This document shows, one piece after another, positions 26,711 to 33,459 of a stretch of DNA of 64,000 bases. The stretch's first letter is position 1; the number at the start of each line of letters is the position of its first letter. Below the pieces are notes generated by a model that was not told where the DNA came from, ran no database searches, and saw nothing but the letters and a program-made list of their open reading frames with translations. A program made the position numbers and the translations under genes. The stretch lies in assembly GCA_002813285.1 (NCBI GenBank), contig PHTZ01000001.1:1108501-1172500 (forward strand), written 5' to 3'. Source of the DNA: Flavobacteriaceae bacterium MAR_2009_75. GTDB taxonomy: Bacteria; Bacteroidota; Bacteroidia; Flavobacteriales; Flavobacteriaceae.

Positions 26711-26782
26711 TTATCCTTCCCATACGCCTCCGTCTTTTACCAAATTACGAACGTCTTTTACTAAATTACGATTGCTGCACAT
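26711..26782 (-). CDS. putative 23-aa micropeptide with a duplicated RNLVKD motif
   Basis: The minus strand carries a 23-codon frame, ATG at 26782 to TAA at 26711, in which the six residues RNLVKD occur twice (residues 5-10 and 12-17) and the C-terminus is GGVWEG. The DNA behind it is a 20-bp tandem repeat with one mismatch. The frame stays open 11 codons upstream of the ATG to a TAG, with no other start. It lies between the 382-aa gene stop and a good terminator, so it is likely transcribed. It may be a real small gene, the tail of a decayed one, or coincidence. Confidence 0.35.
   Translation of the reverse strand: MCSNRNLVKDVRNLVKDGGVWEG
26731..26771. repeat. tandem 20-bp repeat (two units)
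   Basis: Unit 1 at 26731-26750 and unit 2 at 26752-26771 differ at one position (C versus T) and are spaced by a single base, giving a 21-bp period that keeps reading frame on the minus strand. Confidence 0.8.
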
Positions 26783-26883
26783 ATCTAATTGTTTTAGTGA
26801 TTTATTGATTTGCTAATTTCCTAAATGTATATATTATTATTATAATATACGTACAAAGCCCTACATAGTTACACTTAGTACTG

Positions 26884-28032
26884 TTAAACTTTTAAAAAGA
26901 AAAGTTTGAACTTTTCTCCAGGCAACATCAATTCTTGGCTAATATATGAAATTTGATTTGGTTCTTGTAACTCTTCTTTGATAAATTTTGCCTTGTTTGA
27001 CTTACTGAATATAACGTTCAAATCCTCCGAATATTTTACATGAACATCTAAATGATCCATAATACGATCAGAACCGATGACCCATTCTCTGTCCTTGTCA
27101 ATATCTTGAGTGAATTTTAAAACCCTTTTTATATTATAAACCTTATGTCCGGATAATTTTAATTTACACTCTTTAATTAAATTTTCATTCTTCACCTCAA
27201 CTTCAATATTTTTCTCAGGGTCAAAAATCATGCCACACTCAGAAAGAGACTCTATACAGATTTCCGGATATTTTTCATTTTCACTATGCCCCTCTAAAAT
27301 TGACGTTTTAAAATCCCACTCAAATTCATCTGTACTTGGTCTTACAATTGATAAAATAGTTGTTTCCATAATATGTATTTTGTAACCCGAAACTACTTTA
27401 ATATCATATTTCTTTTTTGTATGTTTATAGTAATAAGAAATGTTATTATTAACAAAGAATGTATTATTAATATTCTTCTTTAATTCAGCATAGAGATTTG
27501 GAAATTGCTGCTTATACTTACTGAGAGTTACAGTTTCCCAAATCTCACTTAAATTAGATTGTTTAAGTAAAAAATCTTCCGAAAAAGTAATGGATTCAAC
27601 ACTATCTTTTACTTTTCCGCTAAATTTATCTGAAAGTAATATTCTCTCGAATTCAGTTTCGAACACCCTGATATATTGCAAATACTTTAATGACGCAGTA
27701 AATATTCCAGCAGTAAATATTAAAAGCGCTATATCCTTGAAAAAATTTAACCAAAAAACTTTCTTTTCCCAACTTGGCAAGAATTCGTCATTGAAAATGA
27801 AAATAGTGTAACATAAAAAATACAAAATACTTACTGATAAAAGGATTAAATACAAATTGTTAAGCACTCCCTTCCACAATTTCTTAATCATCTCACCCAC
27901 AAAATGTAGTATTGACTTAAATGTTCCCGGTTTGTACTTATTTGCGACTATCTTCTTTCCACATTGACAACAATGAATATGATCAATAAGATTATCCTTT
28001 TTGCATTTTGGACATTCCTTTATTTTATTCAT
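26884..28032 (-). CDS. zinc-ribbon membrane protein of unknown function
   Basis: This 382-aa protein starts with a zinc ribbon (CPKCKKDNLIDHIHCCQCGKK, two CxxC pairs). Two membrane helices follow, about residues 58-80 (LYLILLSVSILYFLCYTIFIF) and 92-117 (FWLNFFKDIALLIFTAGIFT). The remaining ~260 residues form a cytoplasmic soluble domain with many charged beta-strand-like stretches. No catalytic motif is apparent. Zinc ribbon, paired helices and a large sensor-like domain are compatible with a signalling or defence effector, but that is inference. It is transcribed against the replication operon and appears to share a transcript with the micropeptide. Confidence 0.7.
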   Translation of the reverse strand: MNKIKECPKCKKDNLIDHIHCCQCGKKIVANKYKPGTFKSILHFVGEMIKKLWKGVLNNLYLILLSVSILYFLCYTIFIFNDEFLPSWEKKVFWLNFFKDIALLIFTAGIFTASLKYLQYIRVFETEFERILLSDKFSGKVKDSVESITFSEDFLLKQSNLSEIWETVTLSKYKQQFPNLYAELKKNINNTFFVNNNISYYYKHTKKKYDIKVVSGYKIHIMETTILSIVRPSTDEFEWDFKTSILEGHSENEKYPEICIESLSECGMIFDPEKNIEVEVKNENLIKECKLKLSGHKVYNIKRVLKFTQDIDKDREWVIGSDRIMDHLDVHVKYSEDLNVIFSKSNKAKFIKEELQEPNQISYISQELMLPGEKFKLFFLKV

Positions 28033-28249
28033 AAATTTTTGGTTTGGTTGATTAATTGATATGAATATAGTATTTTCTTACAATTATTTGAGTTTTAACA
28101 TAATGAGCATCGGCAAAAAACAGATTTAGTCGTCAATTTCCATTAATTTAAAATCTTTAGAAATCCTTTCTCCAATTTGAGATAAGCATTCAAGACTAAA
28201 AGAAACAATGAATAGTTGAAAAACTATTGAAAATAAAGACAATTAAAAA

Positions 28250-28387
28250 ATGCAGAAAAGAAAGTACCCAAAATGGTATAGAATAATTCGCTATAATCTT
28301 AATTGTGTTTGGTATCATGTTTTAATGCCCTTAGGCCAAGAAAATGACTCTTTCATGGAAGAAATAAAAAAGAAGGATTTAAAATAA
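28250..28387 (+). CDS. putative 45-aa small protein
   Basis: A 46-codon frame begins at ATG 28250 after an A-rich stretch (AATTAAAAA), the usual Bacteroidota start context, and ends at TAA 28387. The product is basic at the N-terminus (MQKRKYPKWYRIIRYN), aromatic-rich in the middle and Lys-rich at the end. It is not recognised. It fills the space between the minus-strand 382-aa and 99-aa genes. Confidence 0.35.
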   Translation: MQKRKYPKWYRIIRYNLNCVWYHVLMPLGQENDSFMEEIKKKDLK

Positions 28388-28420
28388 TTCAGGATAGGGG
28401 GAAGATTCCATTTTTAGAGA

Positions 28421-28720
28421 TTATGTTTTCAATTTATGTCGCCTCCATTCTCCCCTATTGAAATTGTATGCAAACCCTTTTCTCTCAAAATTTTGGTAGC
28501 GGTAAATTAATTTTTTAAATATTTCATTTAGAGCTTTTCTATTCTTATGTATTTGCTCAATATGCCCATTCTTTTCGACCGTATAAACTCCTTTTTCAAC
28601 TCTAGCATAATACCCCCCAAAATTAGTCACTTGAAGATACCCAATTGAATTAAGAGTAGCATCTTTAATTATTTCATTAAGTTGCTCATTAGTTAACGGA
28701 AAATATTCAGGATTCGTCAT
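28421..28720 (-). CDS. small hypothetical protein (99 aa)
   Basis: This 99-aa protein is not recognised. It has a helical N-terminus (PLTNEQLNEIIKDATLN), a central beta-like part with aromatic residues (FGGYYARVEKGVYTVEKNG) and a strongly basic C-terminus (RGEWRRHKLKT). It is expressed divergently from the SRAP gene from a shared palindromic promoter with canonical -33 and -7 elements on this strand, which supports its reality. Confidence 0.6.
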   Translation of the reverse strand: MTNPEYFPLTNEQLNEIIKDATLNSIGYLQVTNFGGYYARVEKGVYTVEKNGHIEQIHKNRKALNEIFKKLIYRYQNFERKGFAYNFNRGEWRRHKLKT

Positions 28721-28738
28721 TTGGATTTATTCCTTATT

Positions 28739-28783
28739 TTTGGCTTTATTCCAAATTTATAAATTTGAATATTATCTTTCAAA
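28739..28783. promoter_or_regulatory. overlapping divergent promoters with a 16-bp palindrome
   Basis: CAAATTTATAAATTTG at 28752-28767 is a perfect palindrome whose halves are back-to-back -7 elements, TAAATTTG on each strand. On the plus strand TTTG at 28739-28742 lies 17 bp upstream of the -7. On the minus strand TTTG (28783-28780) lies 20 bp upstream. Both fit Bacteroidota sigma-factor promoters, driving the SRAP gene (start 28826) and the 99-aa gene (start 28720). The two polymerases could not bind at once, and a dimeric regulator could use the palindrome. Confidence 0.65.
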
Positions 28784-28825
28784 ATTTTAACGGATTGAAT
28801 AAATTAGAGGAAAACCAATTTCAGT

Positions 28826-29575
28826 ATGTGTTATTCAACTAGAATAGTGGACAAGGCCAAAAAACTAGAGGATCACTATAAGATACAATCTATCAGAGGC
28901 GATCTTGAGACCGGCAAAGAACTGACTTATAATCACGCTCACGGATTTACACATCCTTTAATGTGGATTATACCCCAGGAGAAAAATAAAAACATGATAC
29001 CAATCATGTGGGGCCTTATACCACACTATAAAAGTGGTGTAGATCCGGCAGAGTATTATAAAGAAACAATCCGCTATGGGTCCGGGCTCAATGCTAAATC
29101 AGAAAAACTATTTGAGTCCAACAATTATAAGAAAAGCGCATTAACTAGGCGTTGCATAATTCCCGTCAATGGGTTTTATGAACCCCACACAGCCAAGAAG
29201 AACGGGAAGGATTTTAAAATCCCGTTTTACTTTGAACCTGAAAATGGGCCATTTTTCAATTTGGCAGGGATTTATGCTGTCACCCCTGACAAAATGGTAA
29301 CGTTTACAATCCTAACAAAAGAAGCCTCTCCAATGTTCGCTAAAATTCACAATAAAAAGAATAGACGGCCCGTAATTCTCCAGGACGAAGACATTGATGT
29401 TTGGCTCTCCGACAATCTCACAGAGAAGGATGTTCACAGCGTCATAAATGATGATTTGAAAGATAATGAGATAAATGCCTATCCTATCAGTAAAGACCTT
29501 TATAAAAGAGGTGAGGGAGACAGACCGGATATTAACAAAAAAGTGGATTACCAAGAGCTAACAATAGAATACTAA
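28826..29575 (+). CDS. SRAP-family protein (YedK/HMCES-like)
   Basis: SRAP proteins bind abasic sites in single-stranded DNA and form a protective thiazolidine crosslink through their N-terminal Cys. The 249-aa product has the invariant Cys at position 2 (MCYSTR), the Asn in LNAKSEKLF, the RRCIIPVNGFYEP strand with the catalytic Glu, and the active-site His in AKIHNKKNRRPVIL. All key residues are therefore present. The family is usually chromosomal and SOS-associated; here it is cargo on an integrated element. The next gene begins with no spacing. Confidence 0.92.
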   Translation: MCYSTRIVDKAKKLEDHYKIQSIRGDLETGKELTYNHAHGFTHPLMWIIPQEKNKNMIPIMWGLIPHYKSGVDPAEYYKETIRYGSGLNAKSEKLFESNNYKKSALTRRCIIPVNGFYEPHTAKKNGKDFKIPFYFEPENGPFFNLAGIYAVTPDKMVTFTILTKEASPMFAKIHNKKNRRPVILQDEDIDVWLSDNLTEKDVHSVINDDLKDNEINAYPISKDLYKRGEGDRPDINKKVDYQELTIEY

Positions 29576-29809
29576 ATGGGTCTATATGAATATTTGATGT
29601 TATCTGAAGAAAGTCAATGGAATGAGCTTTGGGATAACGGTAAATTTCTAGAAAACTTTAAAAGTATCGATTGTTCGTTTTCCCTGTACGGCCTATACGA
29701 TTTCTTTGTTGAGATAGAGCTTGATCCGATGCACAATACTATTCTATGTAAACATGTATTTAAGCAAGGAGAAAAACTAGATAAATATCTTGATAACATA
29801 GAATTATAA
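29576..29809 (+). CDS. small acidic protein coupled to SRAP gene
   Basis: This 77-aa acidic protein is not recognised. Its ATG immediately follows the SRAP stop (TAAATG), so translation is almost surely coupled. It is rich in aromatic and acidic residues (MLSEESQWNELWDNGKFLENF, YDFFVEIELDP). An acidic partner for a DNA-binding protein is a reasonable guess, for example a regulator or inhibitor, but nothing shows it directly. Confidence 0.6.
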   Translation: MGLYEYLMLSEESQWNELWDNGKFLENFKSIDCSFSLYGLYDFFVEIELDPMHNTILCKHVFKQGEKLDKYLDNIEL

Positions 29810-29938
29810 TTACTAACATAAGTAGGATGCATAATAAACAAATTATTAAATTATATTCTATCGATAATTTTCAAATCAAATAAGCCATTTCTTGACTTTT
29901 CATTGCGAAAACTACGAATAACTCATATAACTGATTAA

Positions 29939-30880
29939 ATGAAATATATAGATGCATTCTTTAAATTAATCGAACCAGCTCTTCCTGTTTTGGCATTAGC
30001 ATTCACCATTCTTGGGGTTATAATAGGAGGTTACTTGACAACTTCCTTCCGAAGTAAGTCAATAATAAAACTTGATAAAATTCAAGAAATAGATAATGAA
30101 ATAAAATCGACCCTATCGAACCTTAAAAGTCTTAATGATGAAATATCTCAAACTCAAAAAAGAGTTGAAAAAATAGGGTCAAAAACCCAAAAACTAGTCG
30201 ATGAGAACCTTCAAAGTACAGGCACTTTAACAGATAAAACAAATAATTTAATTGATGCTCAAAATGACTTAAACAAACTGGCTGAAAAAAATATTGAATT
30301 AGTAAATAAGGCAAGTAATAACCTTAGTGAAATGATGAATAAAGCTATTGGAGGAGACACATACCTAAAATTTGAAATAGCTTTTACAGCAGGTACAGCA
30401 CAATTAGAATTTGTAACCCGAAACATCGAACTAGATAGAAAATATCGAATGAAAAATGTTAGAATACGTGTTACTGGTAGGCCGGTACCAAATACTAAAA
30501 GGGAGAGATTTAATGTATATAAACGCTTTGAAAAAAAAGTTTTTGAAAACAATTCTAATGTGCTAAGAATTGAATTTGACAACATAGAGTACAGCAGCGG
30601 ACAAGGCTTAGTTCTTTTAGATTTATCAAACTATGATAATGAAATGCATTTTTCTATCACCGTTAATTCAGATAATTTCTCCACAAGACAACATTTATCA
30701 GCCTTAAATATTAAAACCAATCCTATATTTTATAGCGTAATATATAAGAATGACGGGGGAAATACTATTTTACTTTCAGAAGAAAAACATCGAGATATAA
30801 TTATAGAAAATGGTAAACCAGTTTATAAAAAGAACGGCGGCTCGAATCCTAATTCAAATCAAAATTCCATATTCTTTTAG
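29939..30880 (+). CDS. membrane-anchored coiled-coil protein of unknown function
   Basis: This 313-aa protein has one N-terminal membrane helix (LPVLALAFTILGVIIGGYLTTSF, about residues 14-36). A long coiled coil follows to about residue 130 (EIDNEIKSTLSNLKSLNDEISQTQKRVEKI... and LIDAQNDLNKLAEKNIELVNKASNNLSEMM). The C-terminal domain of ~170 residues is probably beta-rich, ending in a Gly/Asn/Ser tail. No known domain is recognised. It is the last gene before the right end of the element and is visibly AT-rich. It has its own 129-bp upstream gap, so it may have its own promoter. Confidence 0.65.
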   Translation: MKYIDAFFKLIEPALPVLALAFTILGVIIGGYLTTSFRSKSIIKLDKIQEIDNEIKSTLSNLKSLNDEISQTQKRVEKIGSKTQKLVDENLQSTGTLTDKTNNLIDAQNDLNKLAEKNIELVNKASNNLSEMMNKAIGGDTYLKFEIAFTAGTAQLEFVTRNIELDRKYRMKNVRIRVTGRPVPNTKRERFNVYKRFEKKVFENNSNVLRIEFDNIEYSSGQGLVLLDLSNYDNEMHFSITVNSDNFSTRQHLSALNIKTNPIFYSVIYKNDGGNTILLSEEKHRDIIIENGKPVYKKNGGSNPNSNQNSIFF

Positions 30881-30959
30881 GCTATTCACTATAATACAAT
30901 CAATTAAATAGGCCGGCGTACGTCTCGGAGACACCCATCCCCCCCTCTTGAATGTAGAA

Positions 30960-31059
30960 AATGCAGCTAATGAACCCGAAAACAAATCTTTTTTAATTTC
31001 CTACCTTAGGATGTAATAAGTGCAGAAAATGAACCTTCAAACAAAACTTTTTTATTCTT
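30960..31059. repeat. imperfect direct repeat pair near the right att site
   Basis: The segment at about 30960-31000 recurs at about 31019-31059. Shared blocks are TGCAG, AATGAACC, AAACAAA and CTTTTTTA, in the same order with the same spacing (59-bp offset). They may be recombinase or excisionase binding sites. Confidence 0.5.
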
Positions 31060-31121
31060 AAGAAGATTAGAAATAAGGTCCTTATTTATCAATCGTACAT
31101 TTATCATACAAAAATGAAAAT

Positions 31122-31160
31122 AAAAAATCCTAACAGGTTGAAAAACAAACTATTAGGATT
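31122..31160 (-). terminator. replacement terminator for tRNA-Val(TAC), carried by the element
   Basis: On the minus strand, just 9 nt beyond the tRNA 3' end, AATCCTAATAG pairs with CTGTTAGGATT (one T-G pair) around a 13-nt loop, followed by TTTTTTATTTTC. It lies inside the element and would stop tRNA transcription before it enters the cargo. Confidence 0.78.
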
Positions 31161-31167
31161 ATTATAA

Positions 31168-31182
31168 GTGGGCAATGAGGGA
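31168..31182. repeat. right attachment site within tRNA-Val(TAC)
   Basis: GTGGGCAATGAGGGA is identical to 19043-19057. It covers the discriminator base, the 3' acceptor strand and the start of the T-arm of the intact tRNA gene. Confidence 0.88.
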
Positions 31183-31243
31183 TTCGAACCCCCGACCCCC
31201 TCGGTGTAAACGAGGTGCTCTGAACCAACTGAGCTAATTGCCC
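31169..31243 (-). tRNA. tRNA-Val (anticodon TAC)
   Basis: The minus strand folds as a cloverleaf: acceptor GGGCAAT with ATTGCCC, D-arm AGCTCAGTTGGTTCAGAGC, anticodon stem CCTCG/CGAGG around loop TTTACAC (anticodon TAC), and T-arm GGTTCGAATCC. CCA is not encoded. The gene lies 60 bp downstream of folC on the same strand and is the integration target of the element to its left. Confidence 0.95.
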
Positions 31244-31303
31244 GAAAAGGTGTGCAAATATAGAATTCTTTTATCTTCTCCCAAAGAAAAAAATAAATAA
31301 ATT

Positions 31304-32515
31304 TTAAAGGATTTCCGCTACTGTAAAATTGCTTCCTCCAACGAACACAAAATCAATAGGTTTAGAATTATCCAAGGCTGAATGATACGCTTCAAACACT
31401 GAAAAAAAAGATTTTCCCTTTAACTCAAATCCTTCTGCTGCTTCTTTTAAAACCTGAGCATCTAGGCCCCGTTCTAAATTAGGTTTACAAAAGTAATATG
31501 TAGCTTCTTTAGGGAACAATGGCAGAATATCATCTAAGTTTTTCCCCTTGACGAACCCTAAAACGATATGTAAGCTTTGATAATCCTGTTTAAGTATTTG
31601 CTCTATCACCAAAGACAAACCCTCTTTGTTGTGTGCAGTATCGCAAATAACCTGTGGCTCAGTCCGTAATTGTTGCCACCTCCCCATTAAGCCAGTATTC
31701 TCCACAACCTTGTTCAAACCTGATTGTATGTGGTTTTCTTCAACATCGAAGCCTTTCAAGCTCAATATCGTGGTTACGACACCCTTAATATTCGTATTTT
31801 GGTAAGCCCCTAAAAGAGAGGTTTGATATTCTTCAATCTTCTTTTGGTCTGCAAATACTAACGGAGCATTCTTCTCCCCCGCTATAGATTCAAAAACGGA
31901 TGCTATCTCTTTCTGATATTCACTAATAACAACAGGAACATTTTCCTTAATAATTCCGCCTTTTTCATAAGCAATCTTCTCAAGAGTGTCACCAAGCATA
32001 TCAGTATGGTCCATGCCGATGTTCGTAATCAGTGATACTTCAGGGGTTATAATGTTCGTAGAATCTAAGCGACCGCCCAACCCAACTTCTACAATTGCAA
32101 TATCAACACTCTCACCTGAAAAATACGCAAAAGCCATTCCTACGGTCATTTCAAAAAAAGACAGATGATTTTCATCGAAAAAGGCATGATTGTCTTGAAT
32201 AAAACTAACCACAAAATGTTCAGGTACAGGTCGACCGTTAATTCTAATACGCTCACGAAAGTCTTTTAAATGAGGTGAGGTATAGAGTCCCACCTTATAA
32301 CCCGCCTCTTGAAGAATAGAAGCCAGCATATGACTGCTAGAACCCTTTCCGTTGGTACCAGCTACATGAATACTCTTAAATTTTTTATGCGGATTGTCTA
32401 GATGGTCGGTGAATTTAACTATGCCATCTAATTTGGCTTTATATGCCTTGGCACCTTGTTGTTGATACATTGGAAGCTGTTTAAACATCCAATCTAAAGT
32501 TTCCTTATAGGTCAC
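31304..32515 (-). CDS. folC: bifunctional folylpolyglutamate / dihydrofolate synthase
   Basis: The 403-aa product adds glutamate to dihydropteroate and folates. It has the Mur-ligase-type ATP loop HVAGTNGKGSSSHMLASIL (residues ~46-64), the DHTDMLG motif after SLITNIGM, EKGGIIKENVPVV, the CDTAHNKEGL segment of the C-terminal domain and a FVGGSNFTVAEIL end. It overlaps tonB by 4 bp, so it is the last protein gene of the exb-tonB operon, ahead of the tRNA. Confidence 0.93.
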   Translation of the reverse strand: MTYKETLDWMFKQLPMYQQQGAKAYKAKLDGIVKFTDHLDNPHKKFKSIHVAGTNGKGSSSHMLASILQEAGYKVGLYTSPHLKDFRERIRINGRPVPEHFVVSFIQDNHAFFDENHLSFFEMTVGMAFAYFSGESVDIAIVEVGLGGRLDSTNIITPEVSLITNIGMDHTDMLGDTLEKIAYEKGGIIKENVPVVISEYQKEIASVFESIAGEKNAPLVFADQKKIEEYQTSLLGAYQNTNIKGVVTTILSLKGFDVEENHIQSGLNKVVENTGLMGRWQQLRTEPQVICDTAHNKEGLSLVIEQILKQDYQSLHIVLGFVKGKNLDDILPLFPKEATYYFCKPNLERGLDAQVLKEAAEGFELKGKSFFSVFEAYHSALDNSKPIDFVFVGGSNFTVAEIL

Positions 32516-33459
32516 TCTCCCAATTTGAAGTTTACCACGACAAAACCTACTTGCTGGCTAGGTGCATTGGAATCTAAATTCCACTTATGCTTAAAGGCAG
32601 TTTTCTTTGCAGGGTCAAGTAAACAAGGGCTATTACTGGTAGTACCCTTTACGCCTGGGGTTGCCGAAACCACATTGCCATTTCGATCGACTATAATTTT
32701 GACGACTACCCTACCTTCTTCATTACAATCTTGCTTTACCTGCCCTTTACTCACCAAAGAACGTCCGTTCAGTCCGTAGCCACCTGTGCCACTTCCAGAA
32801 CCTGGACTCCCATAATAACTAGTGGCATAGGGATCACCATCAGGCTGACCTTTATCACCTGCACGGTTATCATCACCTTCGCTACCGGAAGCGTTGCCAT
32901 CAGATTTACTGATTCCGCCTATGAGCTCATCAAGCTTTTTCTTTTTGGCCTCCTGCTCTTTGCGTGCCTTTTCTTGCGCCTGTTTCTTCTCACGAGCTAT
33001 TCTCTCAGCTTCGGCCTTTTTTCTCTCCTCAGCATCCTGCGCTTTCTTTTTAGCAATTCGCTCTGCTTCTTCCGCTTTGCGCTTCGCTTCTTGCGCTTTC
33101 TTTATTTTGATCGATTCTTCATTTTCTTGAGTCAACACCTTTTCCGCAGGGGCTACTTCTGCAACTTCTTGCTCTGGAACCTCTTCAGCAACTTCCTCAA
33201 CAACTTCTTCTTCCACTACCTCTTCTTGCTCTGTGGGTTCAACAGGGGGAGTATCTAAAGGTTCGGAACGAATTTTCTCTTTTGGCTGAACATTACCGCT
33301 ACCAAAATCAGTAGTACCGAAGTTAACGGAGATACCATTCTCTTCGGGCGGATCCATGTAGGTAAGCCCTATATAGAATAATACAAGGAGAAGCACACTT
33401 AGCAGAAAAGTTGTAAGTGTGAAAGATTTTTTCTTGTGTCTCGTGTCTAAAAATGACAT
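32512..33459 (-). CDS. tonB: TonB-family energy transducer
   Basis: This 315-aa protein transmits proton-motive force from ExbBD to outer-membrane TonB-dependent receptors such as the SusC here. A single N-terminal membrane helix (FTLTTFLLSVLLLVLFYIGL) is followed by a Pro/Glu-rich periplasmic segment and a long Lys/Ala/Glu helix. A Gly/Ser-rich spacer leads to the C-terminal TonB domain (EGRVVVKIIVDRNGNVVSATPG...GFVVVNFKLGE). The start overlaps the exbD stop by one base. Confidence 0.88.
   Translation of the reverse strand: MSFLDTRHKKKSFTLTTFLLSVLLLVLFYIGLTYMDPPEENGISVNFGTTDFGSGNVQPKEKIRSEPLDTPPVEPTEQEEVVEEEVVEEVAEEVPEQEVAEVAPAEKVLTQENEESIKIKKAQEAKRKAEEAERIAKKKAQDAEERKKAEAERIAREKKQAQEKARKEQEAKKKKLDELIGGISKSDGNASGSEGDDNRAGDKGQPDGDPYATSYYGSPGSGSGTGGYGLNGRSLVSKGQVKQDCNEEGRVVVKIIVDRNGNVVSATPGVKGTTSNSPCLLDPAKKTAFKHKWNLDSNAPSQQVGFVVVNFKLGE

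Larger units (their letters stand above)
26451..26883. other. 433-bp gap between convergent operons in the element
   Basis: The left part (26451-26650) is AT-rich with no feature I can defend. The right part holds a minus-strand hairpin terminator (26651-26681), a 23-codon minus-strand reading frame (26711-26782) and a 20-bp near-perfect tandem repeat (26731-26750 and 26752-26771) inside that frame. Confidence 0.6.
30881..31168. other. right-end non-coding region of the element
   Basis: This 288-bp stretch has no gene. It holds a short GC-rich hairpin (GTCTC-G-GAGAC near 30922-30932), an imperfect ~40-bp direct repeat (about 30960-31000 and 31019-31059, around 75% identical by eye) and the tRNA-facing terminator at 31122-31160. 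Repeats next to an att site are where integrase arm sites and Xis sites are expected. Confidence 0.5.
19043..31182. mobile_element. 12.1-kb integrated element in the 3' end of tRNA-Val(TAC)
   Basis: The element is bounded by an exact 15-bp direct repeat, GTGGGCAATGAGGGA, at 19043-19057 and 31168-31182. The right copy is the 3' end of an intact tRNA-Val(TAC) gene; the left copy is next to a tyrosine integrase gene reading inward. Inside are two HTH proteins, a D5/P4-family helicase, a DUF6371-like zinc-ribbon/Toprim protein and several unrecognised genes. There are no capsid, portal, terminase, relaxase or conjugation genes. It resembles a phage-satellite or small integrative element rather than a complete prophage. 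By eye the right half is more AT-rich than the flanks. Confidence 0.88.

Noticed and set aside
26731..26771. CRISPR array
   Set aside because: There are only two 20-bp units separated by one base; no spacers and no cas genes are present.
19043..31182. Complete prophage
   Set aside because: No capsid, portal, terminase, tail or lysis gene is recognised in 12 kb.
19043..31182. Conjugative element or integron
   Set aside because: No relaxase, coupling protein or type IV secretion gene, and no attC-like cassette array, is visible.
32731..33258. Leu/Phe/Arg-rich plus-strand frame opposite tonB
   Set aside because: It is the complement of the Lys/Ala/Glu- and Pro-rich parts of tonB, whose codon pattern keeps the other strand open. 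It has no promoter or conserved motif.
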